A program made the position numbers and the translations under genes. Positions 18,099-25,760 of a stretch of DNA of 64,000 nucleotides are shown piece after piece (within the stretch, counting starts at the first letter, position 1; each line of letters begins with the position of its first letter). The notes beneath the pieces are model-generated. The model was given only the letters and a program-made list of their open reading frames with translations. It was not told where the DNA came from and searched no databases. Source of the stretch: Alphaproteobacteria bacterium. Lineage in GTDB: Bacteria > Pseudomonadota > Alphaproteobacteria > SHVV01. The stretch covers positions 1 through 64,000 of the forward strand of contig VGEO01000009.1 of the NCBI GenBank assembly GCA_016869275.1, written 5' to 3'.

Positions 18099-18832
18099 TG
18101 CCGATCGATCTCCTCTCCGGCGAGTTCCTTTATCTCGCGGCGATCGCCGCGATCGCCGGCGTGCTGCGCGGCTACACCGGCTTCGGCTCGGCGATGGTGA
18201 TGTCGCCGCTGTGGGCGATCGCGATCGGCCCGGCCCAGGCGATCGCGACCCTGGTCGTGCTCGAAGTCGCGGTTTCGTTCCAACTGTTGCCGCGCGCGCT
18301 CCGCAGCACCGATTGGCGTCTGATCGGCCTGTTGATCGTCTCGGCCGCACTCGCGGTGCCGCTCGGGGTGTGGGCCTTGGTCACCGTCGATCCGGCGATG
18401 ATCCGGCGCGTCATCGGCTTGGTCGTCTTGGTATGGGCGGGCGCGATGCTGTGGGGGGTCCGCTATACCGGGAAACTCTCGACCGGCGCCACGCTCGGGA
18501 TCGGCGCGACTGCCGGCGCGCTCATGGGCGCGACCGGGCTGGGCGGGCCGCCGATTCTGATCTATTTCCTTTCGACCCCGGCCCGGGCCGAGTCGAACCG
18601 CGCCAACATCATCGTCTTCTTCGCGATCATCAGCGTCTATCTGATCGGCGCGTTCGCGGTGGGTGGTATCTATGTCGCCGAAACCTGGTGGCGCGCGGCG
18701 CTGATGGCGCCGATCTTCCTGGGCGCGGCCTGGGTCGGCGCCAATCTGTTCGACAAGTCGAGTGACGCGACCTATCGCCGCGTCGCCCTCGTTTTTCTGC
18801 TCGTCATCGGGCTGGCGACGCTGGCGATCTGA
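18098..18832 (+). CDS. TauE/SafE family permease 5 of 5
   Basis: A 244-residue paralog whose ATG at 18098 overlaps the TGA of copy 4 by one base. Motifs are RGYTGFGSAMVMSPLWAIAI in the first half (Tyr-Thr where the others have Phe-Ala) and GATGLGGPPILIYFL in the second. LPRALRSTDWR matches the loop seen in copies 1 and 2. It ends the array, 11 bases before the stop of the convergent SDHAF4-like gene, with no hairpin between them. Inner membrane; substrate unknown. Confidence 0.84.
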   Translation: MPIDLLSGEFLYLAAIAAIAGVLRGYTGFGSAMVMSPLWAIAIGPAQAIATLVVLEVAVSFQLLPRALRSTDWRLIGLLIVSAALAVPLGVWALVTVDPAMIRRVIGLVVLVWAGAMLWGVRYTGKLSTGATLGIGATAGALMGATGLGGPPILIYFLSTPARAESNRANIIVFFAIISVYLIGAFAVGGIYVAETWWRAALMAPIFLGAAWVGANLFDKSSDATYRRVALVFLLVIGLATLAI

Positions 18833-18843
18833 CCGGATCGGCG

Positions 18844-19101
18844 TCAAAAGTCGACGGCGATGCCTTTGCGCTCCCAATCGCCGTAGCGCGTCGGCTCGGG
18901 CCCGCTCGGGCCGCCATACTCCTTGGCCGGGTCGGGGTAGGCGCCCGCGACCGGCGGCGGCGTTACGGGCGGCGGCGACGGCGGCGGCGTTACGGGCGAC
19001 GGCGGCGGCGGTGCGGGCGACGGCGCCCGCCCAGGCGTCGGTGCCAACTCGGACGCAGCGACGGCGGCGGGTGGGGTGGCGGGCTGGGGCGGTATCGCCA
19101 T
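18844..19101 (-). CDS. SDHAF4/DUF1674 succinate dehydrogenase assembly factor, Pro-rich
   Basis: An 85-residue protein whose last ~30 residues (YPDPAKEYGGPSGPEPTRYG then DWERKGIAVDF) are the hallmark of DUF1674, the family of mitochondrial SDHAF4, which binds flavinylated SdhA and helps assemble complex II. The N-terminal ~50 residues are almost entirely Pro, Ala, Ser, Thr and Val, encoded by a 27-base tandem repeat, and are not typical of the family core. Alphaproteobacterial members commonly lie next to htpX and rsmB as here. No sdh structural genes are in the window. Start at 19101 is the only ATG; no strong ribosome binding site. Confidence 0.8.
   Translation of the reverse strand: MAIPPQPATPPAAVAASELAPTPGRAPSPAPPPPSPVTPPPSPPPVTPPPVAGAYPDPAKEYGGPSGPEPTRYGDWERKGIAVDF
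18953..19006. repeat. 27-base tandem repeat in the Pro-rich coding region
   Basis: Two head-to-tail 27-base units (18953-18979 and 18980-19006) share an identical 18-base core, ggcggcggcgttacgggc, and differ only near their ends. A third degenerate unit follows. On the minus strand the unit encodes a nine-residue Pro/Ser/Val/Thr block of the SDHAF4-like protein, so the copy number can vary without breaking frame. Confidence 0.75.
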
Positions 19102-19192
19102 CGATGTTGGGGCTGGAAAGGTCGGCCGTTGTCACTACATTGAATAGCGCATTTCGAGCTTCGGCGTCAGCAATCGCGACCGCTCCATAGTC

Positions 19193-20062
19193 ATGACCGG
19201 CTACGTTCGTACCGCCCTCTTCCTCGCGGCGTTGACCGCACTGTTCCTCGCCATCGGCTTCATGCTGGGCGGCGAAGGCGGCATGCTGATCGCGTTCGCG
19301 CTGGCCTTGGCGATGAACCTGTTCGCCTACTGGAACTCGGACAAGATGGTCCTCTCGATGTACGGCGCGCGCGAGGTCGACCATCGCAGCGAGCCGGCCC
19401 TGTTCGGCATCGTCGAGCAGCTGGCGCGCCGCGCCGCCCTGCCGATGCCGCGCATCTACGTGGTCGACAGCGATCAGCCCAACGCCTTCGCCACCGGGCG
19501 CGACCCCGAGCACGCCGCGGTGGCGGCGACCACCGGGCTCTTGCGCAGCTTGAGCGCCGAGGAGATCGCCGGCGTGATGGCGCACGAGCTCGCCCACGTC
19601 AAGAACCGCGATACGCTCATCATGACCATCACCGCGACCATCGCCGGGGCGATCGGCATGCTCGCCAACTTCGCGATGTTGTTCGGCGCCAGCCGCGGCG
19701 ATGAGCGCGGCGGCAGCCCGCTCGGGATGGTCGGGACCATCCTGATCATGATCCTGGCGCCGATCGGCGCCATGCTGGTGCAAATGGCGATCAGCCGGAG
19801 CCGCGAATACGATGCCGACCGCATCGGCGCGGCGATCGCCGGGAAGCCCTTGTGGCTCGCGGCCGCGCTCGAAAAACTCCACTACGCCGCCAAACGGATC
19901 GACAACCCGGCGGCCGAGGCCAATCCGACGACCGCGCATCTCTTCATCGTCAATCCGCTGCACGCGCACGCGGTCGACGGTCTGTTCTCGACCCATCCGT
20001 CGATCGAGAACCGGATGCGGCGTCTTCGCGCGATGGCGGGCGTCGCCGGTCCGTGGGGATAA
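19193..20062 (+). CDS. htpX: Zinc metalloprotease HtpX
   Basis: An inner membrane M48-family protease that degrades misfolded membrane proteins. The 289 residues show two N-terminal helices (about 7-25 and 30-46), the catalytic HELAH at residues 131-135 within [15 protein letters not shown], two further hydrophobic segments, and [13 protein letters not shown] carrying the third zinc ligand Glu. [17 protein letters not shown] is typical of HtpX. The ATG at 19193 fits the family N terminus. Its stop overlaps the GTG start of rsmB by 10 bases. Confidence 0.95.
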   Translation: MTGYVRTALFLAALTALFLAIGFMLGGEGGMLIAFALALAMNLFAYWNSDKMVLSMYGAREVDHRSEPALFGIVEQLARRAALPMPRIYVVDSDQPNAFATGRDPEHAAVAATTGLLRSLSAEEIAGVMAHELAHVKNRDTLIMTITATIAGAIGMLANFAMLFGASRGDERGGSPLGMVGTILIMILAPIGAMLVQMAISRSREYDADRIGAAIAGKPLWLAAALEKLHYAAKRIDNPAAEANPTTAHLFIVNPLHAHAVDGLFSTHPSIENRMRRLRAMAGVAGPWG

Positions 20063-21369
20063 ACCCGAGCGGCGACCAAAGCCGCAGGATCGCGCTCGAC
20101 CTCGTGAGCGCGATCGTCGATCAGGGCAGTCCGCTCGATGAGGTCTTCGAGCGCGCCCTCGGCCCGCGCGGCGCGCTCGCGATCCTGGCACCGCGCGACC
20201 GGTCCTTCGTCCGCAACCTTGTCACCACGACGATTCGCCGCCTGGGCCAGATCGACGCCGTGCTCGCGCATTTCGCCGAGCGCGCGATCCGGCCGGCGAG
20301 CGTCCGCAACGTCCTCCGGCTCGGAGCCGCGCAACTCCTGTTCCTCCGCACTCCGGCGCACGCCGCCACCACGACCGCCGTCGCCCTGGTCGAGGCGCCG
20401 CCGCAGAGGGGCTTCGTCAACGCGGTCCTGCGCCGGATCGCGACCGAGGGCGACCCGCTGGTCGCGACCCAGGACGCGGCGCGGCTGACGACGCCGGCAT
20501 GGCTGTGGGAGGGCTGGACCGCCGCCTACGGCGAAGCCGGCGCGAGCGCGATCGCCGCCGCCCACCTCGCCGAGCCGCCGCTCGACCTGACCCTCAAGGA
20601 CCCCGCGGGCACGGCCGTGTGGGCCGAGCGGTTGGGCGCCCGCATTCTTCCGACCGGGAGTCTGCGGCTCGCTCACGCCGGCCCGATCACCGCCCTTCCC
20701 GGCTACAAGGCCGGTGCGTGGTGGGTCCAAGATGCCGCAGCCGCCTTGCCGGCGCGGCTCGTGGGCGAGATCAAGGGCCGCGCCGTCATCGATCTCTGCG
20801 CCGCGCCCGGGGGCAAGACGGCGCAGTTCGCCGCCGCCGGCGGCCGGGTCGTCGCGCTCGACATCGCCCGCGGCCGGCTCGGGCGGCTTCGCGACAACCT
20901 CGACCGGACCGGCCTGCGCGCCGTCGTCATCGAAGCCGATGCCACGACGTGGTCGCCCGCGACCGCCGGGTTCGGGCCGGCGGACGCGGTCCTGCTCGAT
21001 GCCCCGTGCACCGCGACCGGAACGCTCCGCCGCCACCCCGACATCGCCCTCCACAAAAGCGCGGCCGACGCCGCGCGCCTGGCCGAGCTCCAGGACCGGC
21101 TGCTCGCCAACGCCGCGACCATGGTGAAGCCGGGCGGGCTGCTGGTGTTTTGCAGCTGCTCGCTCGAGCCGGCCGAAGGCCCGGCCAGGATCGCAGCCTT
21201 CCTCGAGCGCGAATCCGGCTTCTTGCGCCGGCCGATTGCCGGCGCCGAGTTGGCCGGCATCGCCCCATTCGTGACGCCCGAGGGCGATTTGCGCACGCTG
21301 CCCTCGCAGTGGGCCGAGCACGGCGGCATCGACGGTTTTTTCATCGCCCGGCTGGTCCGCGCGGCGTGA
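20053..21369 (+). CDS. rsmB: 16S rRNA (cytosine-967-C5)-methyltransferase RsmB family
   Basis: A 438-residue RsmB/NOP-family enzyme: an N-terminal NusB-like RNA-binding domain (residues ~10-140, [31 protein letters not shown]) and a C-terminal SAM-dependent domain. The latter has [15 protein letters not shown] (SAM motif I), [18 protein letters not shown] with the release cysteine of motif IV, and [11 protein letters not shown] with the nucleophile cysteine of motif VI. GTG at 20053 lies inside the end of htpX; no ATG fits. Modifies 16S rRNA in the small subunit. Confidence 0.93.
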   Translation: MGINPSGDQSRRIALDLVSAIVDQGSPLDEVFERALGPRGALAILAPRDRSFVRNLVTTTIRRLGQIDAVLAHFAERAIRPASVRNVLRLGAAQLLFLRTPAHAATTTAVALVEAPPQRGFVNAVLRRIATEGDPLVATQDAARLTTPAWLWEGWTAAYGEAGASAIAAAHLAEPPLDLTLKDPAGTAVWAERLGARILPTGSLRLAHAGPITALPGYKAGAWWVQDAAAALPARLVGEIKGRAVIDLCAAPGGKTAQFAAAGGRVVALDIARGRLGRLRDNLDRTGLRAVVIEADATTWSPATAGFGPADAVLLDAPCTATGTLRRHPDIALHKSAADAARLAELQDRLLANAATMVKPGGLLVFCSCSLEPAEGPARIAAFLERESGFLRRPIAGAELAGIAPFVTPEGDLRTLPSQWAEHGGIDGFFIARLVRAA

Positions 21370-21412
21370 GCGCGGCTTGATGCGGCCGACCCAAGCTGGT
21401 AGGAGAGCGCCG

Positions 21413-22105
21413 ATGCCGCGTGACACGTCGCGCTCCCCGCGTCGGGTTCGGATCGCCCCGTCGATTCTATCGGCCGATTTCGCCCGCCTCGGCGAGGAAG
21501 TGGCGGCGATCGAAGCGGCCGGCGCCGACTACGTCCACTTCGACGTCATGGACGGGCACTTCGTCCCCAACATCACGATCGGTCCGGCGGTGATCAAGGC
21601 GCTGCGGCCGCACTCGAAGCTCGTTTTCGACGTCCACCTGATGATCGCCCCGGTCGATCCCTACGTCGCCGCCTTCGTCGACGCCGGCGCCGATCTCATC
21701 ACCGTCCACGCCGAAGCCGGGCCGCATCTCCACCGCACGCTGCAACTGGTGCGGGCGCAAGGCGTCAAAGCCGGCGTCTCGCTCAACCCGGCGACGCCTC
21801 CCGAAGCGATCGCCTCGGTGGTGGCCGAGGTCGACCTGATCCTGGTGATGAGCGTCAATCCGGGGTTCGGCGGACAGCAGTTCATCCCGGGCCAGATCGC
21901 CAAGATCGAAACGATCCGCGCGATGATCGACAAGTCGGGACGCGCGGTCGAACTCGAGGTCGACGGCGGCGTCACCGCGGAGAACGCCGCCCGATTGATC
22001 GCCGCCGGCGCCGACGTCCTGGTCGCCGGCACCGCCACCTTCGCCGGCGGCCGCACCCGCTACGCCGCCAACATCGAACGTCTCCGCACCGCGGCGGCCG
22101 CGTGA
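21413..22105 (+). CDS. rpe: Ribulose-phosphate 3-epimerase
   Basis: Interconverts ribulose 5-phosphate and xylulose 5-phosphate in the pentose phosphate and Calvin pathways. The TIM-barrel signatures are all present: IAPSILSADFARLGEEV, YVHFDVMDGHFVPNITIGP with metal-binding His and Asp, FDVHLMI, ILVMSVNPGFGGQQFIP, LEVDGGVTAENAA and VLVAGTATF. The ATG at 21413 is preceded by AGGAG; a longer ATG at 21377 would add 12 residues without similarity. 230 residues, normal. Its TGA overlaps the GTG start of the heparinase gene. Confidence 0.95.
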   Translation: MPRDTSRSPRRVRIAPSILSADFARLGEEVAAIEAAGADYVHFDVMDGHFVPNITIGPAVIKALRPHSKLVFDVHLMIAPVDPYVAAFVDAGADLITVHAEAGPHLHRTLQLVRAQGVKAGVSLNPATPPEAIASVVAEVDLILVMSVNPGFGGQQFIPGQIAKIETIRAMIDKSGRAVELEVDGGVTAENAARLIAAGADVLVAGTATFAGGRTRYAANIERLRTAAAA

Positions 22106-23724
22106 CGGACGGGCTCCTCACGAACGCCTACTACGCGACCCGGCTCTACGAGCTCACGCTCGGCACCAAGCCGGCGGTGCTCGACCGCGTGCCGGTCGAC
22201 GCCTGGCTGGGCGAGCCCTTGAACGCGAACGCCATGTTCCAGGGCCGCTACAGCGCCGCCGGTCAGGAGGTCGTCAATCCCAACCAGGCGCCCTGGCATC
22301 TCGACGCCGGTCCGGCGTGGCAGGCGTTTTTCAACGGCTTCGAGTGGCTGCGCGACTTTCGCGCCGTCGGCGGCACCGTCGCCCGGCAGCGCGCGCGCGA
22401 ACTCACCCAAAGCTGGCTCCTCGCCAACCCGCGCTGGTCGGCGACGGTATGGCGCCCGGACGTGCTCGGGCGACGGGTCGCGGCCTGGATTCACCACAGC
22501 GACTTTCTCTTGAATGGCGGCAAGGCCGAGTTCATCGCGCCGTTCCTGCTGAGCCTCGGCCGCCAGGTCCGGCACCTCCGCCGCGTGGCCGGCAAGGGTC
22601 CGTCCGGACACGGCAAACTCGCAGCCATCGTCGGGCTCAACGTTGCCGCGATCGCGATCGGCGGCGCCGCGCGCTGGCGCGACCAGGCGCAGCGCCTGCT
22701 CGAGCACGAGATCGCGCATCAGGTCCTGGCCGATGGCGGCCACGTCGAGCGCAGTCCGAGCGTCCATTTCACGGTGTTGCGCGATCTGATCGGGCTCCGG
22801 CTGGCGCTCGCCGAGGCCCGGATCGAGCCCTCGGCCGCGATCGCGGCGGCGATCGAACGCATGACGCCGATGCTCCGGTTTTTCCGCCACGGCGATGGCG
22901 CACTCGCGCTTTTCAACGGCGGCGGCGAGGAAGCCGCGAGCGCCGTCGATGCCACCCTCGCCCGCGCCGAAAGCCGCGGCCGCCCCCCGGTCTCGGCACA
23001 TGCGAGCGGGTTCGAACGGCTCGCCGCCGGCCGCACCACCCTCATCCTCGATGCCGGGGCGCCGCCGGCGGCGCCCTACGACGCGGCCGCCCACGCCGGC
23101 TGTTTGAGCTTCGAAATGAGCATCGGCAGCGACCGCCTGATCGTGAACTGCGGCGCGCCGCTGGCGCCCGAGTCGCCGTGGGCCGAGCCGCTGCGCGCGA
23201 CCGCCGCGCACACGACCGTCGTACTCGCCGACACCAATGCGCTCGATCTCCGCCCCGGCAGCGGCGTCAGGCGGCGGCCGAAGGCGATCGCCGCGACCCG
23301 CCGCGACGGCGACGACGGCACCCAGACGGTCGAGGCCCGTCACGACGGCTACGCCGCCAATTTCGGGGTCGAGCATCACCGCCGCTTGACGCTGCACCGT
23401 ACCGGAGACCGCGTCACCGCCGAGGACCGGCTGGTGGCGAGCCCCGGGCACCCGGCGTCGGCGACGGCGGTGGCGCCGTTCGTCGCCCGTTTTCACCTTC
23501 ACCCCGACGTGCGCGCCTCGCTGCAACAGGATCGCCGCGCCGTCATCCTGCGCTTGGCGCGCGGCACCGGCTGGGTGTTCGAGGCCGAAAACGGCGATCT
23601 CGCGATCGAGGAAAGCATCTATCTCGGCCGCGGCCAACCGCGGCGCACGAGCCAGATCGTCATGTCGGGAACCGTTGCGGCCGGCGCCGGGTTCAGTTGG
23701 TCGCTCGCCCGGGTCGGCGACTGA
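22102..23724 (+). CDS. Heparinase II/III family protein
   Basis: A 540-residue protein with an N-terminal alpha/alpha toroid domain (residues ~30-290; WLRDFRAVGG, WSATVWRPDVLGRRVAAWIH, GGHVERSPSVHFTVLRDLI) and a C-terminal beta-sandwich of the heparinase II/III C-terminal type (CLSFEMSIGSDRLIVNCGAP, ATAAHTTVVLADTNA, HHRRLTLHRTGDRVTAEDRL). Family members are uronate-polysaccharide lyases, but the alphaproteobacterial group found between rsmB and purH has no proven substrate. No signal peptide is visible, suggesting a cytoplasmic role. GTG start at 22102 overlaps the rpe stop. The sugar-acid island that begins nearby makes a uronic-acid substrate tempting, but this is only inference. Confidence 0.88.
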   Translation: MTDGLLTNAYYATRLYELTLGTKPAVLDRVPVDAWLGEPLNANAMFQGRYSAAGQEVVNPNQAPWHLDAGPAWQAFFNGFEWLRDFRAVGGTVARQRARELTQSWLLANPRWSATVWRPDVLGRRVAAWIHHSDFLLNGGKAEFIAPFLLSLGRQVRHLRRVAGKGPSGHGKLAAIVGLNVAAIAIGGAARWRDQAQRLLEHEIAHQVLADGGHVERSPSVHFTVLRDLIGLRLALAEARIEPSAAIAAAIERMTPMLRFFRHGDGALALFNGGGEEAASAVDATLARAESRGRPPVSAHASGFERLAAGRTTLILDAGAPPAAPYDAAAHAGCLSFEMSIGSDRLIVNCGAPLAPESPWAEPLRATAAHTTVVLADTNALDLRPGSGVRRRPKAIAATRRDGDDGTQTVEARHDGYAANFGVEHHRRLTLHRTGDRVTAEDRLVASPGHPASATAVAPFVARFHLHPDVRASLQQDRRAVILRLARGTGWVFEAENGDLAIEESIYLGRGQPRRTSQIVMSGTVAAGAGFSWSLARVGD

Positions 23725-23777
23725 CTAACCTCGACCGCCTTGGACACCCAGCTATCATTGTTCGAGAGGATCGTTCG

Positions 23778-24059
23778 ATGACAGCGACTGCAGACGGTCT
23801 ACAAAACGACCCGGAAACCGAAAAGGTTTTCAAGGCGCTGCACAATCCCAAGTGGGACTTGAGGACCATTCCGGGTCTCGCCAAAGAAACCGGCCTGTCG
23901 GAAGAAAGCGTTCGGAAGGTGCTCGCCGAGAAGCGGGAGCTCGTTCGCGTGTCCGATGTACCCGACAAAACAGGCCAAGACCTTTACGCCCCGAAGGAAA
24001 AGCCGGTTTCGTTTCGGGAATTTCTTTCGAAGATGCGCATTTTCATCGCCAAGACGTAA
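23778..24059 (+). CDS. Small winged-helix-like protein
   Basis: A 93-residue, charged protein that I do not recognise as a named family. Its centre, KWDLRTIPGLAKETGLSEES followed by VRKVLAEKRELVRV, reads as a helix-turn-helix with a following strand, as in small winged-helix regulators. The tail is KPVSFREFLSKMRIFIAKT. The ATG at 23778 has GAGAGGA upstream. G+C is about 53% over 23821-23880, much lower than the flanking heparinase gene. It lies 10 bases before a small membrane protein and may form a two-gene unit with it. DNA binding is a guess from the pattern. Confidence 0.6.
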   Translation: MTATADGLQNDPETEKVFKALHNPKWDLRTIPGLAKETGLSEESVRKVLAEKRELVRVSDVPDKTGQDLYAPKEKPVSFREFLSKMRIFIAKT

Positions 24060-24069
24060 CGCTTGGTTC

Positions 24070-24365
24070 GTGGCCGGACTTGAAGCCTTCTTGTTCGGTG
24101 TCGTAGGCGGATTTCTGGCCGAATTCCTCGGTTGGTACAAACTCAGAAAAAACTACCGGCGAAGTTTCCGATTTATGCCCGGTCGTTCTCGTACTGGGCT
24201 CTAACCGCAGCGATGATACTCGTCGGCGGCGGGTTGGCGTGGCTGTACGCCGCGTCGGGAACGGTCTTGACCGCGATTCTCGCGGTCAATGTCGGAGCGA
24301 CTGCGCCGCTGGTATTGCAGACCCTGGCGAGCGAAGTCGAAATCGAACCGGGTAAAACCAACTAG
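24070..24365 (+). CDS. Small membrane protein, frame split at an A6 run
   Basis: The frame from the GTG at 24070 encodes a hydrophobic segment (VAGLEAFLFGVVGGFLAEFL) and then GWYKLRK. At 24147-24153 it meets AAAAAAC, read as A AAA AAC. Staying in frame adds a basic, meaningless tail and stops at 24204. Slipping back one base continues into KLPAKFPIYARSF and two hydrophobic stretches (ALTAAMILVGGGLAWLYAAS and VLTAILAVNVGATAPLVLQT), ending at 24365. The joined product would be 98 residues with about three membrane segments. Either ribosomes shift -1 here, or one A was lost or miscalled. The downstream piece could also start on its own at a TTG at 24132. Function unknown. Confidence 0.5.
24147..24153 (+). 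other. Candidate -1 slippery heptamer A AAA AAC
   Basis: AAAAAAC sits in the zero frame of the 24070 coding region exactly as X XXY YYZ. A -1 shift moves translation into the frame that stays open to 24365. I see no obvious stimulatory hairpin or upstream Shine-Dalgarno element, so an indel in the homopolymer is equally plausible. Confidence 0.4.
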
Positions 24366-24393
24366 CTCACAGCTAGAACGGGGTCTCGCCTGA

Positions 24394-25665
24394 CTACAGC
24401 TGCCAGCGGCGGAGCCCATCGGGAAGGGCGAGGCCGCGCCACATGCCCTTGATGTCGGCGACGAGGCCGCGCGGGACCAGGAGCGTGGCGAGATCCGTGG
24501 CCGCCATCGCCGCGTAATCCCTGTGCGCGACCGCGCCGACGATCGCATCGTACGGCGCGCCGCCGGCGAGCGTGGTCACCAGCTCGAGCCGGTAGTGTTC
24601 GTGCGCCTCGGCGGGGTCGGCCAGCGGGTCGTGGACGTCGACCGCGTGCCCGCGCGCGCGCAACCCTTCGATCACGTGCACGACCTTGGTGTTGCGGAGG
24701 TCGGGCACGTTCTCCTTGAAGGTGAGCCCGCACACCAGGATCTTGGCCTTGGGCGCGAGCAGGGCGTCGACGCGCTCGGCGATGAAGCCGCCCATGCCGT
24801 CGTTGGTACGCCGCCCGGCCAAGATCACGGTCGGGTCGTAGCCGATCCGCTGCGCGCAGTAGGACAGGTAGAACGGGTCGACGCCGATGCAGTGGCCGCC
24901 GACCAACCCGGGCGCGAAGCCCAAAAAGTTCCATTTGGTGCGAGCGGCGTCGAGCACGTCGTAGGTCGAGAGCCCGAGCTTCTGGAAGATCATCGTCACT
25001 TCGTTGATGAAGGCGATGTTGATGTCGCGCTGGGCGTTTTCGATGACCTTGGCCGCCTCGGCGGTCTTGATGTCGCGGGCGACGAACACGCCGCCCCGGG
25101 TGACGGCGCCGTAGACCTCGCGCAGCAGCTCGACCACCGCCGGGGTCTGGCCGGCAACGACCTTGGTGATGCGATCGACGGTGTGCTCGCGATCGCCCGG
25201 ATTGATGCGCTCGGGCGAGTAACCCAGGAAAAAGTCGCGGCCGCAGACCAGGCCCGAGGCGCGCTCGAGCTCGGGACCGCAGATATCCTCGGTGACGCCG
25301 GGATAGACGGTGCTTTCGAACACGACTGTCGCGCCCCGCTTGAGGGCGCGGCCGACGGTCGCGCATGCCGCCTTGACGGCGCCGAGATCGGGTTGGTTGT
25401 CATCGTCGACCGGAGTCGGCACTGTCACGATCGCGAGGTCGGCGCGCGCGATCGCGGCCGGATCGTCGGTGAGTTTCAGGGTCGACGCCGCGAGCACGTC
25501 TTTGGCGACTTCGCGGGTGCGGTCGCGGCCGGATCTGAGTTCGGCGATGCGGCCGGCGTCGATATCGAACCCGGTCACGGGATAGCGGCGCGCCAGCGCG
25601 ACCGCCAGCGGCAGGCCGACATAGCCGAGGCCGACGACACAGATTTCGTGTAGGTTCGCGTTCAT
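24394..25665 (-). CDS. UDP-hexosamine 6-dehydrogenase (WbpA/WbpO/TviB-like)
   Basis: A 423-residue nucleotide-sugar dehydrogenase that oxidises C6 of a UDP-N-acetylhexosamine to the uronic acid using 2 NAD+. It has the Rossmann motif VVGLGYVGLP (residues 10-19), TVPTPVDDDNQPDL, FESTVYPGVTEDICG, and the catalytic Cys259 in GGHCIGVDPFY. The C-terminal domain has CGLTFKENVPDLRNTK. GlcNAc versus GalNAc as substrate cannot be decided; with the other enzymes of the island, UDP-GlcNAc to UDP-GlcNAcA (the WbpA step) is the favoured inference. ATG at 25665 gives the usual short N terminus. Divergent from the first asnB-like gene across 95 bases. Confidence 0.88.
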   Translation of the reverse strand: MNANLHEICVVGLGYVGLPLAVALARRYPVTGFDIDAGRIAELRSGRDRTREVAKDVLAASTLKLTDDPAAIARADLAIVTVPTPVDDDNQPDLGAVKAACATVGRALKRGATVVFESTVYPGVTEDICGPELERASGLVCGRDFFLGYSPERINPGDREHTVDRITKVVAGQTPAVVELLREVYGAVTRGGVFVARDIKTAEAAKVIENAQRDINIAFINEVTMIFQKLGLSTYDVLDAARTKWNFLGFAPGLVGGHCIGVDPFYLSYCAQRIGYDPTVILAGRRTNDGMGGFIAERVDALLAPKAKILVCGLTFKENVPDLRNTKVVHVIEGLRARGHAVDVHDPLADPAEAHEHYRLELVTTLAGGAPYDAIVGAVAHRDYAAMAATDLATLLVPRGLVADIKGMWRGLALPDGLRRWQL

Positions 25666-25760
25666 TTTCAGGCCGGGCGTGCGACCGCGCTTCGTAGCGG
25701 CGAGCGCCCAGGTTGTCAAACCGCGACCGACCGCGACCAGCGAGCGACGATCGACCGACG

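Noticed and set aside
18762..19190. Ala/Arg-rich plus-strand frame over the SDHAF4-like gene
   Set aside because: It is the shadow of the Pro-rich coding repeat; the minus strand carries the conserved DUF1674 ending.
17828..20191. Long antisense frame over permeases 4-5 and htpX
   Set aside because: Compositionally biased translation, no recognisable domain, fully explained by the sense genes.
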